A stretch of 43,152 bases of DNA from Prolixibacteraceae bacterium (GCA_029975525.1 JARKOX010000291.1:1-43152), one strand, 5' to 3'. Shown: positions 1 to 9,240, numbered from the stretch's first letter. Translations and numbers: made by a program. Notes: generated by a model not told the origin, from the sequence alone.

Positions 1-1
1 T

Positions 2-334
2 GACCTGAACGGAAACGAGGTGTGGAAATATCCACATCCGAAGGAGGAGGATACCGATCAGACCTGGAAAGTGAAAGATCCGTTTGTGCAGGAGCATGTG
101 AATCTGGTAACCGGCATCCGTACCGGAAAACCGGTTAACGATGCCGAGCCGCATGTCCATTCAACGCTGATTACCATCATGGGGCGTATATCGGCTTACA
201 CCGGCAAAGATGTCACCTGGGACGAGGTGCTCAATTCCGACCTCTACCTGGGACCCAAAAATTATGTTTTCGGTCCGGTTCCCAACATTCCGGAAACCAT
301 TCCGGTAATTGGGGTGGAAACTTCGCCTTCCTGA
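2..334 (+). CDS. Gfo/Idh/MocA family oxidoreductase, C-terminal fragment (5' end outside window)
   Basis: The open frame enters from the left edge (first full codon at 2) and ends at TGA 332-334, so only the last 110 residues are present. The visible part has the C-terminal signature of Bacteroidota sugar oxidoreductases: an EHVNLVTGIRTGKP stretch, then the segment ITIMGRISAYTGKDVTWDE, then a short proline-rich tail. The catalytic and NAD-binding parts lie outside the window, so the substrate cannot be judged. A sugar isomerase gene follows after 47 nt on the same strand, so the two are probably cotranscribed. An internal GTG at 20 is only a chance start. Confidence 0.8.
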   Translation, partial: DLNGNEVWKYPHPKEEDTDQTWKVKDPFVQEHVNLVTGIRTGKPVNDAEPHVHSTLITIMGRISAYTGKDVTWDEVLNSDLYLGPKNYVFGPVPNIPETIPVIGVETSPS

Positions 335-381
335 AAAATCAGCTCATTTCAATGTTTTTGTTAACGGATAAAACCTAAAAA

Positions 382-1278
382 ATGAACAGACGACAATTTG
401 CCAAAAATACGGCGATGGCCTCCGCACTGATTACTGCAGCGCCATTTATGGGACTTTCAAAAAATCCTTTTCCGGCTGCACGATCCATCAAAAAAGGGAT
501 CATGTGGGGAAGCATTGCCACGGGCAGCACGGTGCTCGAAAAATTTCAGCTTGCCAAACAGGCCGGCTTCGACGGGGTGGAGCCACTGAGCCACCTCGAC
601 CGTGAGGAGGTGCTGAAAGCCCGCGCAGCCACTGGGCTGGCTATCCCGAGTGTAAGCGGAGCCCAACATTGGAAATATCCGCTTTCCGACCCTGATCCCG
701 AAGTGCGTCAAAAAGGGGTGGAGGCCCTGAAGGTTTCCCTCGAAGATGCCAAAGCCTACGGCGCCGATACCGTTTTGCTGGTGCCGGGGCGGGTCAGCGA
801 AGCCGTTTCGTACGACGATTGCTGGAACCGTTCTGTGGCCGAGATCAAAAAAGTGGTGCCGCTGGCCGAAAAACTGAAGGTGAAAATTGCCATCGAAAAT
901 GTGTGGAACAACTTCCTGCTCAGTCCGATGGAAGCCGCCCGCTATGTCGATCAGTTTAAAAGTCCGGCGGTCGGTTTTTATTTCGACTGCGGCAATATTC
1001 TGGTGTATGGCTGGCCCGAACAGTGGATCAGGATTCTGGGAAAACGGATTGCCAAAATTCATATCAAGGAATTCAGTAACCAGCTTGCCGACACCCAGGG
1101 CAAACGTGCCGGTTTTAACGTAAAACTACAGGAGGGGACCGTTAACTGGTCTGCCGTAATGAAGGCACTCGACGAAGTGGGTTACCAGGACTGGGCCACC
1201 ATCGAACAGCCGGGCGGCGACTCTCCGGAAGGTTTAAAAGACCTTTGCGACCGGCTGAAAAATATTTTGAACAGTTAA
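382..1278 (+). CDS. Sugar phosphate isomerase/epimerase-like TIM-barrel protein (AP_endonuc_2), exported
   Basis: This 298-residue protein has a twin-arginine-like leader (NRRQFAKNT, then a hydrophobic stretch to about residue 25), then a TIM barrel of the xylose-isomerase-like/AP endonuclease 2 superfamily. Candidate metal ligands are E172 (AIEN), D202 (YFDCGN), H227 (KIHIKEF) and E275 (TIEQPGG), the usual Glu/Asp/His/Glu set. Family members isomerise or epimerise sugars or keto-sugars with a divalent metal. It sits between Gfo/Idh/MocA genes (47 nt before, 44 nt after), an arrangement known from oxidation/epimerisation pathways for glycosides and inositols. The substrate is not evident. The ATG at 382 is the start because the leader begins there. 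Export is inferred from the leader alone. Confidence 0.85.
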   Translation: MNRRQFAKNTAMASALITAAPFMGLSKNPFPAARSIKKGIMWGSIATGSTVLEKFQLAKQAGFDGVEPLSHLDREEVLKARAATGLAIPSVSGAQHWKYPLSDPDPEVRQKGVEALKVSLEDAKAYGADTVLLVPGRVSEAVSYDDCWNRSVAEIKKVVPLAEKLKVKIAIENVWNNFLLSPMEAARYVDQFKSPAVGFYFDCGNILVYGWPEQWIRILGKRIAKIHIKEFSNQLADTQGKRAGFNVKLQEGTVNWSAVMKALDEVGYQDWATIEQPGGDSPEGLKDLCDRLKNILNS

Positions 1279-1322
1279 TCTGCCGCGCTGATTAACCGAA
1301 ACTAAAGCTTAAACCAATAGAA

Positions 1323-2666
1323 ATGAATCAATCACGACGTAATTTTATCAAAATAGCCGGGACCGGAACGGCCGTGTTGGCGGTAGGCGGCGTACTCCCG
1401 GGCTTCAGCGCCAAAAGTTACAGCCGCATTGTGGGGGCCAACGACCGGGTGGGAGTTGCCGTCGCGGGGGTTAACGGACGGGGAACTCCGCTGGCCAGAT
1501 ATTTTGCCCGGTTACCGCAAAGTGAGGTGGTCGCCTTGTGTGATGTGGATAGCCGCGCCCTGGAGAAATGTATCGCCGGAACGGCTAAAATTCAGGAGAG
1601 AAATCCCAAAGGAGAAAAAGATATCCGGAAAATGCTGGAAGACCAGCAGGTCGATGCGGTGGTGATTGCCATGCCCGATCACTGGCATACCCCGGCAGCC
1701 CTGCTTTCGTTGCAGGCCGGCAAACATGTGTATCTCGAAAAACCGGTCAGCCACAACCCGCGGGAAGGCGAGATGCTGGTGGAAGCCTCCGCCAGATATG
1801 GCAAGGTGGTGCAGATTGGCACCCAGCGGCGCTCGTGGCCCAAAGTGGTTGAAGCGATCAGCGAAGTGCAAAACGGAGTTATCGGGAAACCCTATTTCGG
1901 GAAAGCGTGGTACACCAACAACCGCACCAGTATCGGCACCGGAAAAACGACGGAAGTACCTGCCTGGCTCGACTGGAACCTCTGGCAGGGGCCGGCTCCC
2001 CGGAGCGGTTTCCGCGATAATATTGTCCATTACAACTGGCACTGGTTCTGGCACTGGGGAACCGGCGAAGCGCTTAACAATGGTACCCACATGGTGGATC
2101 TGCTCTGCTGGGGGATGGGGCTTGACTATCCCACCCGGGTCCATTCGGCTGGCGGGCGTTACCACTACCGCGACGACTGGGAAACTCCCGATACGCAGGT
2201 GATCAGCATGGATTTCGGCGACCGGGCTTCCATTTCGTGGGAAGGACGCAGCTGCAACGGCAAACATGTGGAAGGCAGCTCCGTTGGCGTCATCTTTTTT
2301 GGTGAAAACGGCAGCCTTTTTATCTCCGGCGGAAATGACTACAAAATTTTCGACAAGGCCAACAAAGTGGTGAAGGAGGTCAAAAGCGACATCACCATCG
2401 ACCCGCGCAACACCATCAATCCGTCGGAACAGCTCGATTTGTTTCACATCCAGAATTTCCTCGACGGAATTATCAAAGGCTCCCCGCTGAATATGACGCC
2501 GGAAGCCGGACACCGCTGCACCCTGCTGATGCAGCTGGGAAACATTGCCCAGCGGGTGGGACGGAGCCTGCAAACCGACCCCAAAAACGGGCAGATCATC
2601 GGCGACACGGAAGCGCAGCAGCTGTGGGGGAGAAGTTATGAACCGGGCTGGGAGCCCAGGGTTTAA
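1323..2666 (+). CDS. Gfo/Idh/MocA family oxidoreductase with Tat leader
   Basis: The protein has 447 residues. It opens with a Tat motif SRRNFIK (residues 4-10) and a hydrophobic stretch to about residue 28. The Rossmann domain starts at about residue 42, and its loop AGVNGRGTP replaces the classic GxGxxG. The family motif EKP occurs at 139-141 (VYLEKPVSH). A W/H-rich segment near 250-265 and NNGTHMVDLLCWG fit the C-terminal catalytic half. Family members oxidise or reduce sugars with NAD(P); exported forms usually hold the cofactor tightly. It lies 44 nt after the isomerase gene and ahead of a possible hairpin terminator. The substrate is unknown. Confidence 0.9.
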   Translation: MNQSRRNFIKIAGTGTAVLAVGGVLPGFSAKSYSRIVGANDRVGVAVAGVNGRGTPLARYFARLPQSEVVALCDVDSRALEKCIAGTAKIQERNPKGEKDIRKMLEDQQVDAVVIAMPDHWHTPAALLSLQAGKHVYLEKPVSHNPREGEMLVEASARYGKVVQIGTQRRSWPKVVEAISEVQNGVIGKPYFGKAWYTNNRTSIGTGKTTEVPAWLDWNLWQGPAPRSGFRDNIVHYNWHWFWHWGTGEALNNGTHMVDLLCWGMGLDYPTRVHSAGGRYHYRDDWETPDTQVISMDFGDRASISWEGRSCNGKHVEGSSVGVIFFGENGSLFISGGNDYKIFDKANKVVKEVKSDITIDPRNTINPSEQLDLFHIQNFLDGIIKGSPLNMTPEAGHRCTLLMQLGNIAQRVGRSLQTDPKNGQIIGDTEAQQLWGRSYEPGWEPRV

Positions 2667-2703
2667 TTTTTCAGAATATTAAACTGTGCTTCATGTAAAG
2701 GCA

Positions 2704-2742
2704 CGCAGAAGTCTTGTTTTTACAGGGCTTCTGTGGATTTTT
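2704..2742 (+). terminator. Possible intrinsic terminator after the first oxidoreductase group
   Basis: Arms 2704-2716 and 2723-2735 can form a stem of about 13 bp with several G-U pairs (core CAGAAG/CTTCTG) and a 6-nt loop. A run of five T follows at 2738-2742. It lies between the stop at 2666 and the next start at 2783, so it may separate or attenuate the downstream oxidoreductase. Confidence 0.45.
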
Positions 2743-2782
2743 CAGTCTGGCAAACAAAAACTTTTCAAAACAAAAGAAGATT

Positions 2783-3820
2783 ATGCAAACCAATCGTCGT
2801 TCATTTATTAAAAGTGTATCGATAGCCGGGGTGGGGCTGGTTACCGTTCGCCCGTCGGCCTGGCAGGAGAGTTCTCCGGTTGCCGCCGGAAAGCGGGTCG
2901 GAATCATCGGGCTGGATACCTCGCACAGCATTGCTTTTACCAAAACGCTGAACAACCCTGAGGCAGGGCCGCAATTTGGCGGATACCGGGTGGTGGCGGC
3001 CTTTCCGCAGGGCAGCCTCGACATTGCTTCCAGTGTAGAGCGTATTCCGGGTTACACCCGCGACATCCAGGCCATGGGGGTGGAGATCACCGCCTCTGTT
3101 GAGGAGCTGCTGGAGAAAACAGATGTCATCCTGCTCGAAACCAACGATGGACGCCGGCACCTGGAGCAGGCCATCCAGGTTTACAAAGCGGGCAAAACTG
3201 TCTTTATCGACAAGCCGGTTGCCGGTTCGCTGACCGATGCCATAGCGATTTACGAGGCGGCAAACGATTTTAAAGTGCCGGTTTTTTCCTCCTCTTCGTT
3301 GCGTTACATGTCGAATATGAAAGATATTTTGCAGAAGCAGGTGATTGGCAGGGTGTTGGGCGTCGACGCTTACAGTCCGGCAACGCTCGAAGCTACCCAT
3401 CCCGATCTTTTCTGGTATGGCATCCACGGGGTAGAGGCGCTGTACACGGTGATGGGAACCGGGTGTAAATCCGTTGCGAGGGCTTTTACGCCCGACACCG
3501 ATCTGGTAACCGGGGTGTGGAACGACAACCGGATCGGCACGTTCCGGGGGCTTCGTTCCGGGAAAACCGGCTACGGCGGCGTGGCTTACGGCGAGAAGGG
3601 GATCCTGTCGCTGGGCGATTACAACGGTTACAATCCACTGCTCGAAGAGATTGTGAAGTTTTTTCAAACCGGAATTTCGCCGGTGCCAGCCAGCGAGACG
3701 CTGGAGATCTTCACCTTTATGGAAGCTGCCGATGAAAGTAAACGCCGCAAAGGAGCCGTGGTTGAGCTGGAAGAAGTGTGGCAGAAAGCCTCCCGCAAAG
3801 TCAGGAGGAATTGGAAATAA
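2783..3820 (+). CDS. Gfo/Idh/MocA family oxidoreductase, short form, Tat leader
   Basis: From ATG 2783 the protein has 345 residues. This start is preferred over an in-frame ATG at 2714 because a Tat leader begins exactly here (NRRSFIK at residues 4-10) and an AGAAG ribosome-binding sequence sits just upstream. The Rossmann entry is RVGIIGLDTSHS (about residue 38), and the EKP-like motif is DKP at 143-145 (FIDKPVAGS). It is about 100 residues shorter than the neighbouring oxidoreductase and clearly a different subfamily. A DTSHSIAF segment replaces the glycine-rich loop. It probably acts on a sugar or polyol in the same pathway, but the substrate is not visible. Confidence 0.85.
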   Translation: MQTNRRSFIKSVSIAGVGLVTVRPSAWQESSPVAAGKRVGIIGLDTSHSIAFTKTLNNPEAGPQFGGYRVVAAFPQGSLDIASSVERIPGYTRDIQAMGVEITASVEELLEKTDVILLETNDGRRHLEQAIQVYKAGKTVFIDKPVAGSLTDAIAIYEAANDFKVPVFSSSSLRYMSNMKDILQKQVIGRVLGVDAYSPATLEATHPDLFWYGIHGVEALYTVMGTGCKSVARAFTPDTDLVTGVWNDNRIGTFRGLRSGKTGYGGVAYGEKGILSLGDYNGYNPLLEEIVKFFQTGISPVPASETLEIFTFMEAADESKRRKGAVVELEEVWQKASRKVRRNWK

Positions 3821-3878
3821 ACCACTTGGCAGGCAGCTCCGAAAAGAAACAAACATTCCAACAGCGTCCGGATATTAT

Positions 3879-3886
3879 TATTTTTG
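3879..3886 (+). promoter_or_regulatory. Possible -7 element of the sigma/anti-sigma operon
   Basis: TATTTTTG at 3879-3886 matches the Bacteroidota -7 consensus TAnnTTTG, 25 bp before the proposed sigma-factor start. A 20-nt spacer would put TTC (3856-3858) at the -33 position, only a partial match to TTG. Confidence 0.4.
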
Positions 3887-3910
3887 TGATAAACCAATGA
3901 TGCCACCGTT

Positions 3911-4477
3911 TTGAAAGAGGAGCTGCTGACCGATGGTTTAAGAAGAAGGGACAAGGTAATTTTTGATTATCTTTTCAACTATTACTATTCCGCGCTTTGT
4001 GTTTTTGCAATGAAATACATTGGTGACCAGAATGTAGTAGAAGACCTGGTTCAGGATGTTTTTGTCACGTTGTGGGCCGAGGGACCTCGCCTGAAAATCA
4101 ATACGTCGTTGAAGGGGTACCTGTTTACGTCGGTACGCAACCGTTGTCTCGATACGCAAAAACATTTACAAACCCGGGAGAGTTACCGTACCCAACTGCT
4201 GTCGGTTGCCATCAGCCCCGAAATTCCGGCTGAAAATATGCTGGCTGAATCGGAATTGCGTCAGATCATCCAAGCCAGCCTCGAAAGATTGCCTCCCCGT
4301 TGTCGCGAAATTTTCATCCTGAACCGGATGAATGGTTTCACCAATCAGGAAATTGCCAGTCAGCTCGGTATTTCCAAACGTACCGTCGAGTTACAGATCA
4401 GCAACGCCCTGAAAATTATGAGAAGAGAGCTGGCAGAATATCTGCCGCTACTGATCATTGCCTGGCTGCTGCGATAA
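3911..4477 (+). CDS. ECF RNA polymerase sigma-70 factor (Bacteroidota PUL type)
   Basis: The protein has 188 residues. Region sigma-2 spans about 18-85, with EDLVQDVFVTLW at 44-55. Region sigma-4 spans about 115-172, with the helix-turn-helix NQEIASQLGISKRTVELQ. The hydrophobic C-terminal tail LPLLIIAWLLR is common in this subfamily. The only reasonable start in frame is TTG 3911, because the frame closes at TAA 3890-3892 and the ATGs at 3897 and 3900 are in another frame that stops at once. A FecR anti-sigma gene and an STN-containing SusC follow. This is the standard trans-envelope signalling set in which substrate binding at the receptor frees the sigma factor. Confidence 0.92.
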   Translation: MKEELLTDGLRRRDKVIFDYLFNYYYSALCVFAMKYIGDQNVVEDLVQDVFVTLWAEGPRLKINTSLKGYLFTSVRNRCLDTQKHLQTRESYRTQLLSVAISPEIPAENMLAESELRQIIQASLERLPPRCREIFILNRMNGFTNQEIASQLGISKRTVELQISNALKIMRRELAEYLPLLIIAWLLR

Positions 4478-4578
4478 AAATCCTGTATCTGATATATGTG
4501 TTTCCAGCGTCTCAGTCGTCTTTTAAATGAACAGGCGAAAAAGAGATGCTCCGGTTCGTGATTTAATGTTTTGCGCAA

Positions 4579-5616
4579 ATGAATTTTAGTTTTAACGACA
4601 TTGAAAATTGGCTGCCCGGATATTTTTCAGGCGATTTGGCTGAAGAGGAGCGGGCAGTTGTCGATACCTGGAGGCAGCATTCGCCTGAAAATGAGAAAAT
4701 TTTTGAAGAGGCCCGCAGGGCGTGGGACGCTATTCCGCTGCTGCGGGAAATGGAACAGTTCAATTCGTTTGAAGCCCTCAAGAAAATCAGTCCGCGCTTA
4801 AAGCACTCTTCCGGATATCGCGGGCTGACCTACCTGCAGCGGGCTGCTGCTGTTCTGATCTTTCCCTTGCTGGTGTATGCCGGATGGCTGACTTTTAAAA
4901 GTCAGGATGCTGTTCGCCAGCAAGCCGATGTTATCTGGCAAACCATTCAAACGCCACCCGGGTTTAAGTCGCGTTTTCAGCTGCCCGACGGTTCACTGGT
5001 GTGGCTCAATTCTGCCTCATCCGTCACGTTTCCCCTTACATTTGCTGATAATGCCCGGCAGGTAAAAGTCACCGGCGAAGCTTTTTTCGATGTGCGGGAA
5101 AATCAAAACTGGCCATTTTTGGTTTCGCTGGGGCAGATCAATGTGAAGGTACTGGGAACCCGTTTTAATGTGATCAATTACAAGAACGAAGCGCGCACCG
5201 AAATTATCCTCGAGTCGGGAAAGGTTGAGCTTCGGACCGAAACCACCAGCCGCCCCCGGATCTTGGCTGAAATGAAGTCCGGTGAACTGGCCCGGTTCAA
5301 TAAAAAAGACAACTCTGTTGCCTTGGAAAAGGTGGATACCGACAAATATTGTTCGTGGATCAATGGTAAACTTATTTTTCGCGACGATCCGATGGAGGAG
5401 GTGGTCCGCAAGCTGAACCGCTGGTTTAACGTCAATATCGAAGTGGCTGACCCCGCTATCCGGGAATATATTTACACCGCTTCGTTTCAGGATGAGTCAC
5501 TCGATCAGATTCTGGAACTGCTGACAATTTCAGCGCCCATCAGCTACCAGGTGATCCGGCGCGAGATGCAGGGCGATCAGTTCAGTGCCAAACGGATTAT
5601 TTTGAGGAAAAGATAA
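4579..5616 (+). CDS. FecR family anti-sigma factor
   Basis: The protein has 345 residues. A cytoplasmic N-terminal part (1-85) would bind the sigma factor. One membrane helix follows at about 89-107, then the periplasmic FecR domain (about 125-222, with GFKSRFQLPDGSLVWLNSAS and VLGTRFNV), then a C-terminal DUF4974 domain (about 263-342, with LIFRDDPMEEVVRKLNRWF). The domain order and length are normal. It lies 101 nt after the sigma gene and 189 nt before the SusC gene whose STN domain is its likely partner. In the usual model the DUF4974/FecR part contacts the receptor STN domain and the inner part holds or activates the sigma factor. Confidence 0.93.
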   Translation: MNFSFNDIENWLPGYFSGDLAEEERAVVDTWRQHSPENEKIFEEARRAWDAIPLLREMEQFNSFEALKKISPRLKHSSGYRGLTYLQRAAAVLIFPLLVYAGWLTFKSQDAVRQQADVIWQTIQTPPGFKSRFQLPDGSLVWLNSASSVTFPLTFADNARQVKVTGEAFFDVRENQNWPFLVSLGQINVKVLGTRFNVINYKNEARTEIILESGKVELRTETTSRPRILAEMKSGELARFNKKDNSVALEKVDTDKYCSWINGKLIFRDDPMEEVVRKLNRWFNVNIEVADPAIREYIYTASFQDESLDQILELLTISAPISYQVIRREMQGDQFSAKRIILRKR

Positions 5617-5704
5617 ACGTGCGAAAAGTATAAGATTTAGCTAATTATTAGAGTAACGGATTATTAATCAACCTAAACGCCTATGAAATAACAACCTGAT
5701 TAAA

Positions 5705-5769
5705 AAAGAGGAGATGTTTGCCCATCTCCCCTTTCCATACGGGAACTCTCTTTTGCCAGAGAGACTCCC
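5705..5769 (+). promoter_or_regulatory. Tandem hairpin leader upstream of susC
   Basis: Two stem-loops lie in the 189-nt gap before the SusC start. The first pairs GGAGATG (5710-5716) with CATCTCC (5723-5729) and extends, after one mismatch, to 5705/5734. The second pairs CTCTCT (5746-5751) with AGAGAG (5758-5763) and extends as GGGA/TCCC (5741-5744 with 5766-5769). Both loops are exactly TTTGCC (5717-5722 and 5752-5757). Neither is followed by a strong T run, so a leader role is at least as likely as termination. The upstream part of the gap (5617-5704) is AT-rich with no clear promoter; a three-codon ATG AAA TAA lies at 5683. Confidence 0.5.
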
Positions 5770-5805
5770 CATGATTTTAGTAATTAATTAAAACCAGTCA
5801 AATTT

Positions 5806-8800
5806 ATGAAAAAAAATCGAGGTAAGATTTTTCCAATCCTTTGTAGGATTTGGAAATCAAAGACTTTTTTAACCATGAGACTAACTGTACTAACTTTACT
5901 GATCGGGATTCTCCAGAGCTTTGCCTCAGGGGGATATGCGCAGTCTACTAAGCTAAACCTGAAAATGCGAAATGTCTCCGTCAGGGAGGTTTTAAGCCAG
6001 GTAGAGGATCAATCGGAATTTTTCTTCCTTTATAACAGCAAATTGGTTGACGTGGAGCGACAGGTTACGGTAAATGCTGAGAACCTGCAGATTGCCCAGT
6101 TGTTGAATCAGCTTTTTGCCGGAACAGATATTACTTACCGGATTGTGGACCGCCAGATTGTGCTCTCGACCAGCAGCCTGGGCAACGAACTGGTTGTACA
6201 GCAGAACGCCCGCACCGTTACCGGCAAAGTAACGGACAGGTTTGGACAGCCTTTGCCGGGAGTGACCGTCCTGTTGAAAGGAACCACCAATGGTACCATT
6301 ACCAACAGCGACGGTAATTTTTCAATCAGAAACGTTCCTGCTGCCGCTACACTTTCCTTCTCGTTTGTGGGAATGCGGACTCAGGATATCCCGGTGGGCA
6401 GCCAGGAGGTGATCAATGTGAGGCTTGAAGAGGAAGCTATTGGAATCGACGAGGTGGTGGCCATCGGTTACGGAACCATTAAAAAATCAGACCTAACCGG
6501 ATCAGTTTCGTCAATCAAGGCTGAAGATATTGAACGGTCACCGGTCACCTCATTCGACCAGGCCATACAGGGGAAAGCCGCCGGCGTGCAGGTCACCCAG
6601 GCTTCCTCAGCTCCCGGCGGACGGGTCAGTATCCGCATCAGGGGAGGAAACTCACTGAGCAGCAGTAACGAACCTTTGTATATCATCGACGGTTACCCGG
6701 TATCGGCAGGTAATTCAGCCGGGGGCAATGGCATCGGACAGAATCCACTGGCCACCATCAGTCCCTCTGATATCGCATCCATCGAAATTCTGAAAGATGC
6801 ATCGGCAACGGCGATTTATGGATCGAGGGGTGCCAACGGGGTGGTTCTGATTACCACCAAAAGAGGGGATATTGGCAGACCCAAAGTCACTTTGGATTCC
6901 TATTACGGCGTTCAGACCATTGCAAAGAAACTGGATATGCTCAATGCCACGGAATTCGCCACCCTCGTGAATGAAGCCAGGGCCAACGACGGACAGAGCC
7001 CGGTTTTTCCGAATGCCAACAATCCGTACTATTTTCCGGAGATCAGCGCCCTCGGAAAAGGAGTAGACTATCAGGATGAAGTGTTTGTAAATGCCCCTAT
7101 CCAGAGCTACAACCTGGGAGTATCAGGTGGCAGCGAAGCCGTCCGTTACAACATTGGAGGCAGCTATTTTGGCCAGGATGGGATCATTAAAAACAGCGAC
7201 TTCAACCGGGCTTCTTTCCGGTCGAACCTGGATATCAAAATTCTCTCCAACCTGTCGGTAACCACCAATATCATTGCCAGCACCATCTGGGCTGCCGGCA
7301 TGCCGTCGGAAGGTGACGGCGGTGGCGGTACAGGCGGAATTGTTCACGCCGCAGTTACCATGCCCCCCTCTGTCCCGATCTATGACCAGAACGGAAATTA
7401 CTCCAGAACCAACCCTACGCCCGGCGGTACTCCTACGAGTAATCCCGTGGCCACGGCAAATCATTACACCGACAATAACGAAATCGACCGTTTGTTGGGC
7501 TCTGTGGATCTCGACTGGGAAATCGTCAGGAACCTGGCTTTAAAAGTCACTTTCGGAACCGACAGGTCAACTGCCAACCGGGCTTATTACTGGCCCAAGG
7601 AAACCGACCGGGGTAACAGCCGTAATGGGGAAGGCTACCAGAGATACCGCAATGATGCCTCCTACCTGAATGAAAATACGCTGACATACAACAACATATT
7701 TGGCGACCACTCGGTGAACGTATTGGGTGGTTATACCTGGCAGGTATTTCATTATAAGGCTTTTAATGCAGGGTCTTCGAACTATACCACCGACCTGTAT
7801 GAGGCCAACAACCTGGGTGCCGGTACAACTTATGCAGCTCCCGCTTCAGAAAGGACCCAAAGCCAGCTGGCCTCTTACCTGGGCAGGATAAACTATATCT
7901 ACAAGAACAGGTATCTCTTTACCTTCACGGCCCGTGCCGACGGAAGCTCCAAATTCGGAGCCAACAACAAATGGGCATTCTTCCCTTCGTTGGCCCTGGC
8001 GTGGCGACTTACCGAGGAAGATTTCATGCAGGATGCCAAATGGCTGTCGAACCTTAAGGTCAGAGCCAGTTACGGAGCTACGGGTAACCAGAACATCTCC
8101 AGCTACCGGTCACTGGCCATGCTGGGCACCCGGAACTATCCGTTCAACGACAACCTGAGCTCGGGAGTCGGGCCAAACAACATTCCGAACCCCGATCTGA
8201 AATGGGAAACCACCGCTACCACCGACGTCGGTTTCGACCTGGGTGTTTTTGACAACCGCCTGTCACTGGTCGTGGATTATTACTATAAAAAGACCACCGA
8301 CTTGTTGTGGGACATCAGTATTCCTACCATCAGCGGTTTCAATTCCATCTTCAAAAATATCGGCAGCCTGGAAAATAAGGGGCTTGAAATATCACTTGGA
8401 GCCAACATCCTGGAAGGTAACTTTAAATGGAACACCCAGATGAACTGGTCGCGAAACAGAAACAAAGTACTTGAAATTCCCGGATTTACACCTTCGGTGC
8501 AGGGAACCATCTCCGGCCACCTCAAGGTTGAAGGCAGCTGGCTGGAACCTGGCCTGCCTGTTGGCGTATGGAAACTGCTGAAATACGACGGTGTTTTCCA
8601 GAACCAGGAACAATTGACCGCAGGGCCCAGATCTTCCACCAATGACAAACTGGGAGATGCCCGATTTATAGATTACAGCAAGGATGGCAAAATCAATTTT
8701 ACCGACGACCGAATGATCGTGGGTGACCCCAATCCAGATTTTATTTACGGGATGACCAACAATTTTTCTTACAAGGGATTCGATTTGTCTTTCTACATCC

Positions 8801-9219
8801 AGGGTTCACAGGGTAATGACATTTTGAATGTCCAGCGTGCTGAAACCAACATATCCGGTCCGTGGGGTAACCAAAGACGTGAAATCTTAAACAGGTGGAC
8901 TCCGACCAATACTGATACAGATATTCCGAGAGCCAGGGTTACCGTAAATCCCCTGCTGATCCAGTCCGACTGGTTGATTGAAGACGGGAGTTACCTGCGC
9001 TTTAAAACCATTTCGCTGGGATATACCATGAATAAGATAAAGTCCCTGAGTTCGCTCCGTTTATATGTAACCGGTCAGAACCTGATTACCCTTACAAACT
9101 ACACAGGATTCGATCCTGAAGTCAACTCTCCGGGTAACAGCAATCTCCAGCTGGGAGTGGATTACAATGCCTATCCTTCGGCAAAAGCCATTTTATTCGG
9201 TATTAATGCAACATTTTAA
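5806..9219 (+). CDS. SusC/RagA family TonB-linked outer membrane receptor with STN domain
   Basis: This 1137-residue protein imports oligosaccharides across the outer membrane using TonB energy. It has a long leader with the signal helix at about 24-45 (cleavage likely after YAQ46). The STN domain (about 52-120) is the part that signals to FecR. A CarboxypepD_reg domain follows (about 136-208, GKVTDRFGQPLPGV). The plug begins near 213-230 with DEVVAIGYGTIKKSDLTG and contains RIRGGNSL and LYIIDGYPV. The rest forms the 22-strand barrel and ends in an aromatic residue (ATF). SusD follows after 21 nt. The STN domain together with the upstream sigma/FecR genes shows how the locus is induced. Confidence 0.97.
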   Translation: MKKNRGKIFPILCRIWKSKTFLTMRLTVLTLLIGILQSFASGGYAQSTKLNLKMRNVSVREVLSQVEDQSEFFFLYNSKLVDVERQVTVNAENLQIAQLLNQLFAGTDITYRIVDRQIVLSTSSLGNELVVQQNARTVTGKVTDRFGQPLPGVTVLLKGTTNGTITNSDGNFSIRNVPAAATLSFSFVGMRTQDIPVGSQEVINVRLEEEAIGIDEVVAIGYGTIKKSDLTGSVSSIKAEDIERSPVTSFDQAIQGKAAGVQVTQASSAPGGRVSIRIRGGNSLSSSNEPLYIIDGYPVSAGNSAGGNGIGQNPLATISPSDIASIEILKDASATAIYGSRGANGVVLITTKRGDIGRPKVTLDSYYGVQTIAKKLDMLNATEFATLVNEARANDGQSPVFPNANNPYYFPEISALGKGVDYQDEVFVNAPIQSYNLGVSGGSEAVRYNIGGSYFGQDGIIKNSDFNRASFRSNLDIKILSNLSVTTNIIASTIWAAGMPSEGDGGGGTGGIVHAAVTMPPSVPIYDQNGNYSRTNPTPGGTPTSNPVATANHYTDNNEIDRLLGSVDLDWEIVRNLALKVTFGTDRSTANRAYYWPKETDRGNSRNGEGYQRYRNDASYLNENTLTYNNIFGDHSVNVLGGYTWQVFHYKAFNAGSSNYTTDLYEANNLGAGTTYAAPASERTQSQLASYLGRINYIYKNRYLFTFTARADGSSKFGANNKWAFFPSLALAWRLTEEDFMQDAKWLSNLKVRASYGATGNQNISSYRSLAMLGTRNYPFNDNLSSGVGPNNIPNPDLKWETTATTDVGFDLGVFDNRLSLVVDYYYKKTTDLLWDISIPTISGFNSIFKNIGSLENKGLEISLGANILEGNFKWNTQMNWSRNRNKVLEIPGFTPSVQGTISGHLKVEGSWLEPGLPVGVWKLLKYDGVFQNQEQLTAGPRSSTNDKLGDARFIDYSKDGKINFTDDRMIVGDPNPDFIYGMTNNFSYKGFDLSFYIQGSQGNDILNVQRAETNISGPWGNQRREILNRWTPTNTDTDIPRARVTVNPLLIQSDWLIEDGSYLRFKTISLGYTMNKIKSLSSLRLYVTGQNLITLTNYTGFDPEVNSPGNSNLQLGVDYNAYPSAKAILFGINATF

Positions 9220-9240
9220 TCTTAACAAAGAACAACTGCT

